From: Zizania palustris
Lineage: Eukaryota; Streptophyta; Magnoliopsida; Poales; Poaceae
Assembly: GCA_019279435.1 (NCBI GenBank)
Contig: JAAALK010000287.1
Span: 27,404,162 to 27,468,161, forward strand
Length of the DNA stretch: 64,000 nucleotides
Direction of reading: 5' to 3'
Under the pieces are notes generated by a model. The model had not been told where the DNA came from. It made no database searches and saw only the letters and a program-made list of their open reading frames with translations. Both the position numbers and the translations under genes were made by a program. Positions 59,739 through 64,000 of the stretch are shown in pieces; the stretch's first letter is position 1; every line of letters begins with the position of its first letter.

Positions 59739-62700
59739 CGTCCCCAGAACACCCAAAAAGGCTGAAAACGGTGTGTTATAGGACACGACAGAGGCCAAGA
59801 GTACACTTAATCGAAAAAAGTAGTTGACTCCTTCGTGACCCACGGGACACCTCTGGAGGGTAAAAAATATGAGCTATAGGTCACGGTCGAGGCTAGGAGT
59901 CCACTTAAACAAAAAATAACAGACTCCTTTAAGTCCCTCAGAACATCATTAAAGGCCAAAAATCATGTGTTATAAGTAACGGTTGAAGCCTGTAGTCCGC
60001 TGAATCGAAAAAATAGCAAACACCTCTAAAACATATGGGACACCTCGGATGGGTAAAAAACGTGAGCTATAGGTCACAATTGAGGTCACAAGTCCACTGA
60101 ATATAAAATGTAGCATATTCCTCAAAAACCCAGGGGACACCTCGGAACGGTAAAAAACATGAGTTATAGGTCACGATCGAGGCCCGGAGTCCATTAAAAT
60201 GAAAAAGTAAAACACTCCTCTATGACCCCTGGAACACCATTAAAGGCCAAAAATCGTGTGCTATAGGTAACGGTCGAGGCCAGTAGTCCATTGAATCGAC
60301 AAAAATAGCAAACTCCTCCGGGAACCCCGGAACGCCCTAAAAGGCCGAAAATTGTGTGCTATAGGTCACGGTCGATGCAAGTGTCCACCGAAAAGGAAAA
60401 AATAGCAGACTCCTTCGTGACCCTAGAAAACCCTAAAAGGTCAAAACCGGTGTGCTATAGGACACGGTCGAGGCCTAGAGTCCATTAAATCGAAAAATAT
60501 AATATACTCCTCCGGGACCCACGAGACACCTCTGAAGGTTAAAAATATGAGTTATAGGTCACGGTTGAGGCCAATAGTCCACTTAAACGAAAAAATGGCA
60601 GACTCCTCTAGTAACCTGGGAATACCATTAAATGTCAAAAATCGTGTGCTGTAGGTAATGGTCGAGGCCCATAGTATACAGAATCAAAAAATAGCAGTCT
60701 CGTCTGAAACCTACGGGATAACTCAGATGGGTAAAAATGTGAGCTAGAGGTTATAATCGAGAACATGAGTCCACTGAATCTAAAAAATAGCAGAATCCTC
60801 TGAATACCATGGGACACCTCGGAATGGTAAAAAACATGAGCAATAGGTCACGGTCGAGGCTAGGAGACCATTGATACGAAAAAATAGCAGATCCTCCGTG
60901 AAGCATGGAAAATCGTGAAAGGCTAAAAAACATGTGCTATAGATCACGGTCGAGACCCAGAGTCCACTGAAATGAAAAAAAGTAAAATACTCCTCCGTGA
61001 CCCCCAGAACGCCCTAAAAGACCGAAAACTGTGTGCTATAGGTCACGGTCGAGGCAAGAGTCCACTGAAATGGAAAAAATAGCATACTCCTCCGCTTCCC
61101 CAGAATACCCAAAATGGCCGAAAATGGTGTGCTATAGGAGACGACTAAGGCCAAGAGTACACTGAATCGAAAAAAGTAGTAGACTCCTCCGTGACCCACG
61201 GGACACCTGTGGAGGGTAAAAAAATATGAGCTATAGGTCACGGTCGAGGCTAGGAGTCTACTTAAACAAAAAAATAGCAGACTCCTTTAAGACCCTCAAA
61301 ACATCATTAAAGGCCAAAATCGTGTGTTATAGGTAACGGTCGAGGCCTATAGTCCACTGAATCGAAAAAATAGCAGACTCCTCCAAAACATATGGGACAC
61401 CTCGGATGGGTAAAAAACGTGAGCTATAGGACACAATCGAGTCCACAAGTCCATTGAATCTAAAAAGTAGCATATTCCTCCAAAACCCACGGGACCCCTC
61501 AGAACGGTAAAAAACATGAGTTATAGATCACGGTCGAGGCCCGGAGTCCATTGAAATTAAAAAGTAAAACACTCCTCTAGGACCCCCAGAACGCCCTAAA
61601 AGGCCGAAAACTGTGTTGTAGGTCACGGTTGAGGCTAGGAGTCCACTGAAATGAAAAAATAGCAGACTCGTCTGGGACCGCGAAACACCCTAAAAGGCAG
61701 AAAACCATGTGCTATAGGTCACAATCAAGGCTAAGAGTCCACTGAATCGAAAAAATAGCAGACACCTCTAGGACGCCCCCAAAACCTTGAAAGACAGAAA
61801 ACCGTATGTTATAGGTCACGGTCAAGGCCAGTACTCAACTAAAACAAAAAAAGTAGAACACTCATGCGGGACCTTTGGAACACTCTAAAAGACCGAAAAG
61901 TGTGTGTTATAGGTCACGGTCGAGGCCAGAAGTCCACTGAAATGAAAAAATAGTAGACTCCTCTAGGACCCTCGGAACACCATTAAAGGCTGAAAATCTT
62001 GTGCTATAAGTGTCGGTTGAGGCCAGTAGTCCACTGAATCGAAAAAATAGCAAACTCCTCTGTGAACCCCGAAATGCCACAAAAGGCCAAAAACTATAGG
62101 TCACAGTCGAGGCCACGAGTTCACTGAAACGAAAAAAATAGCAGACTCCCCAGGAGGCATGGAAAATCCTGAAAGGCCAAAAAAACATGTGCTATATGTC
62201 ACCGTCGAGGCCCAGAGTCCACTAAAACGAAAAAAGTAGAAGAATCCTCTGGGACCCCCGGAATTCCCTAAAAGGCCAAAAATTGTGTGCTATAGGTCAC
62301 TATTGAGGGAAGGATTCCACTGAAATGAAAAAAATAGTAAAGTCCTCCGAGACCCCTAGAACACCCTAAAGGGTGAAAATTATGTGTTATAGATCACGGT
62401 CGAGGCCACAAGTTCACATAATCAAAAAAACTAACAGAATCCTTTAAGACGCATCGTACCACTCGAAAGGGTAAAAATGTGAGCTTTAGATCACATTAAT
62501 GGCTAAGAGTGCACTGAAACAAAAAAAATAGCAGACTCCTCTAGGATACCCCGAACACCCTAAAATGCAAAAAATATTGTGTTATTGGTCACGGTCGAGG
62601 CTATAAGTCCACTGAAAAAAATAGAAGATTCCTCTAGGACCCTAGAACACCCTAAAAGGTTGAAAATTGTGTGTTATAGGTCACGGTCGTGGCCAAGAGT

Positions 62701-63569
62701 CCACTGAAACGAAAAAATAGCAAACTCCTCTGGGATCCCCGAAAAACCCTAAAAGGCAGAAAATCGTATGTTATAAGTCAAGGTCAAAGCCAGTACTCAA
62801 CGAAAACAAAAAAGTAGAATACTTCTCGCGGATCCCCGAAGCACCCTAAAAAGCTAAAAATTGTGTGCTATAGGTCACGGTAGATGCCAATAATCCACTG
62901 AATAAAAAAATAGCACATTCCTCCGGGACCATGGGACACCTTGAAAGGGTAAAAACGTGAGCCATATGTCACGATGAAAGCCCATAGTCCACTAAACTGA
63001 AAAAAATAACATACTCCTCTAGGAACCCAGGAACACCCTAAAAGTTTGAAAACCATGTGATATAGGTCACGATAGAGGCCAAGGGTCCACAAAATCGAAA
63101 AAATTACAGACTCCTCCGGGACCCACCGGACACCTCGGAAGGGTTAAAAATGTGAGCTGCAGGTCACGGTCAAGGCCAGGTGTCCACTTATGAAAAAATA
63201 GCAGACTTCTCCGTGACCCCCATAACACCTTGAATTGCCAAAAATCATGTGCTATTGGTCACGGGCGAGGCCGGGAGTCCATTGAAACAAAAAATAGTAG
63301 ACTCCTCTAGAACCCCAGAACACCCTAAAAGGCCAAAAATCGTGTGCTATAGGTCACGGACAAGGCCATGACTCCACCCCTAAACCCAAGGGACACCTCA
63401 GAACGGTAAAAATCATGAGCTATTGATCACGATCGAGGCCAGGAGCCAATGGAAATGAAAAAAATAGCAGACTCCTCCAAGAGGCATGGAAAATCCTGAA
63501 AGGCCAAAAAACATGTGCTATAGGTAACCATCGAGACCCGGAGTCCACTAAAATGAAAAAGTAGAAGAA
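59739..63569. repeat. Satellite array 3, right part, diverging toward the edge
   Basis: It is the continuation of the array interrupted by the retrotransposon. Up to about 61580 the monomers follow the same variant order as the main array. From about 61600 to 63569 they carry more private substitutions and the higher-order order is no longer clear. Confidence 0.88.
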
Positions 63570-64000
63570 TTTTATGGTGTTCCGAGGGTCCTAGAGGAGT
63601 CTTCTACTTTTTTTGTTTCAGCTGAGTACTGGCCTTGACCGTGACCGTGACCTGTAACATACGATTTTTCGCCTTTCAGTGATTTCCGGGGGTCCCAGAG
63701 GAGTCAGTTGTTTTTTCATTTTAGTAGAGTCCTAGCCTCGATTGTGACCTATAGCACACGGTTTTCGGCCTTTTAGGGTGTTCTTGGGTTCTATAGGAGT
63801 CTACTTTTTTTTGTTTAAGTGGACTCCTAGCGTCGACTGTGATTAATAGAACATGTTTTTGGCATTTCAGGGTGTCTTGGGGATCCTAGTGGAGTCTGTT
63901 ATTTTTTGTGTAACTAGACTACTAGCCTTGACCATGATTTGTAGCTTACGTTTTTACCCTTCTAAGGTGTCTCGTGGGTCCTAGGGGAGTCTGCTATTTT
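63570..64000. repeat. Satellite in inverted orientation
   Basis: From here the plus strand carries the reverse complement of the monomer (GAGGAGTCT...CTACTTTTTTTGTTTCA, then GGCC...GACCGTGACCT). The switch lies between inverted arms AAAAAGTAGAAGA (63556-63568) and TCTTCTACTTTTT (63600-63612). It continues past the window end. Confidence 0.85.

Overview
This window is plant nuclear DNA, almost certainly from a grass (Poaceae). The support is a GC-rich intronless gene in AT-rich flanks, CACTA-type elements with ACTCGGCAAA-like subterminal motifs, a Helitron-like element, a chromodomain Ty3/gypsy (Tekay/Del-like) retrotransposon with about 3.4 kb LTRs, and long satellite arrays. I cannot name the species. 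Nothing bacterial or viral is present.

The only host genes I can support are three copies of one gene, all on the minus strand. It encodes a papain-family (C1A) cysteine protease of 365 residues with a signal peptide, an inhibitory propeptide, a Cys/His/Asn triad and a C-terminal KDEL. Copy 1 is cut by the window start (<1-622). Copies 2 (14657-15754) and 3 (27533-28630) encode identical proteins. Each has a TATA box about 140 bp upstream of the ATG, and the two with a visible 3' end have a candidate poly(A) signal.

Layout. 1-10220: gene copy 1, promoter, 1.44 kb CACTA-like element, intergenic DNA, satellite. 10221-12897: linker with a CACTA fragment, a MITE-like foldback, a Helitron-like element and an older diverged copy of the gene's upstream flank. 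12898-20437: gene copy 2 with flanks and a second CACTA copy. 20438-23818: satellite. 23819-25776: partial repeat of 18.6-20.4 kb. 25777-38241: gene copy 3, whose left flank matches copy 2's and whose right flank matches copy 1's. 34983-47338 and 59735-63569: one long satellite array, split by a 12.4 kb retrotransposon. From about 63570 the satellite runs in the opposite orientation.

The satellite has a monomer of about 97 bp and, in its best-ordered part, a higher-order unit of 14 monomers (about 1.354 kb). The retrotransposon (47339-59734, minus strand) has two LTRs, an initiator-Met-tRNA primer site, a polypurine tract, an extra ORF before gag, and a gag-pol frame that has decayed by point mutation. 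It carries three in-frame TAG codons and a lysine where integrase should have its catalytic glutamate.

The locus is a mosaic of near-identical duplications joined at identifiable breakpoints. Some pairs of blocks appear to differ mainly by single-base homopolymer indels, so an assembly or haplotype duplication must be excluded before the copy number is believed. I found no convincing new multi-gene system. The most notable items are the tandem KDEL-protease locus, the higher-order satellite, and the retroelement with a pre-gag ORF and a methylcytosine-type mutation signature. All comparisons were done by eye.
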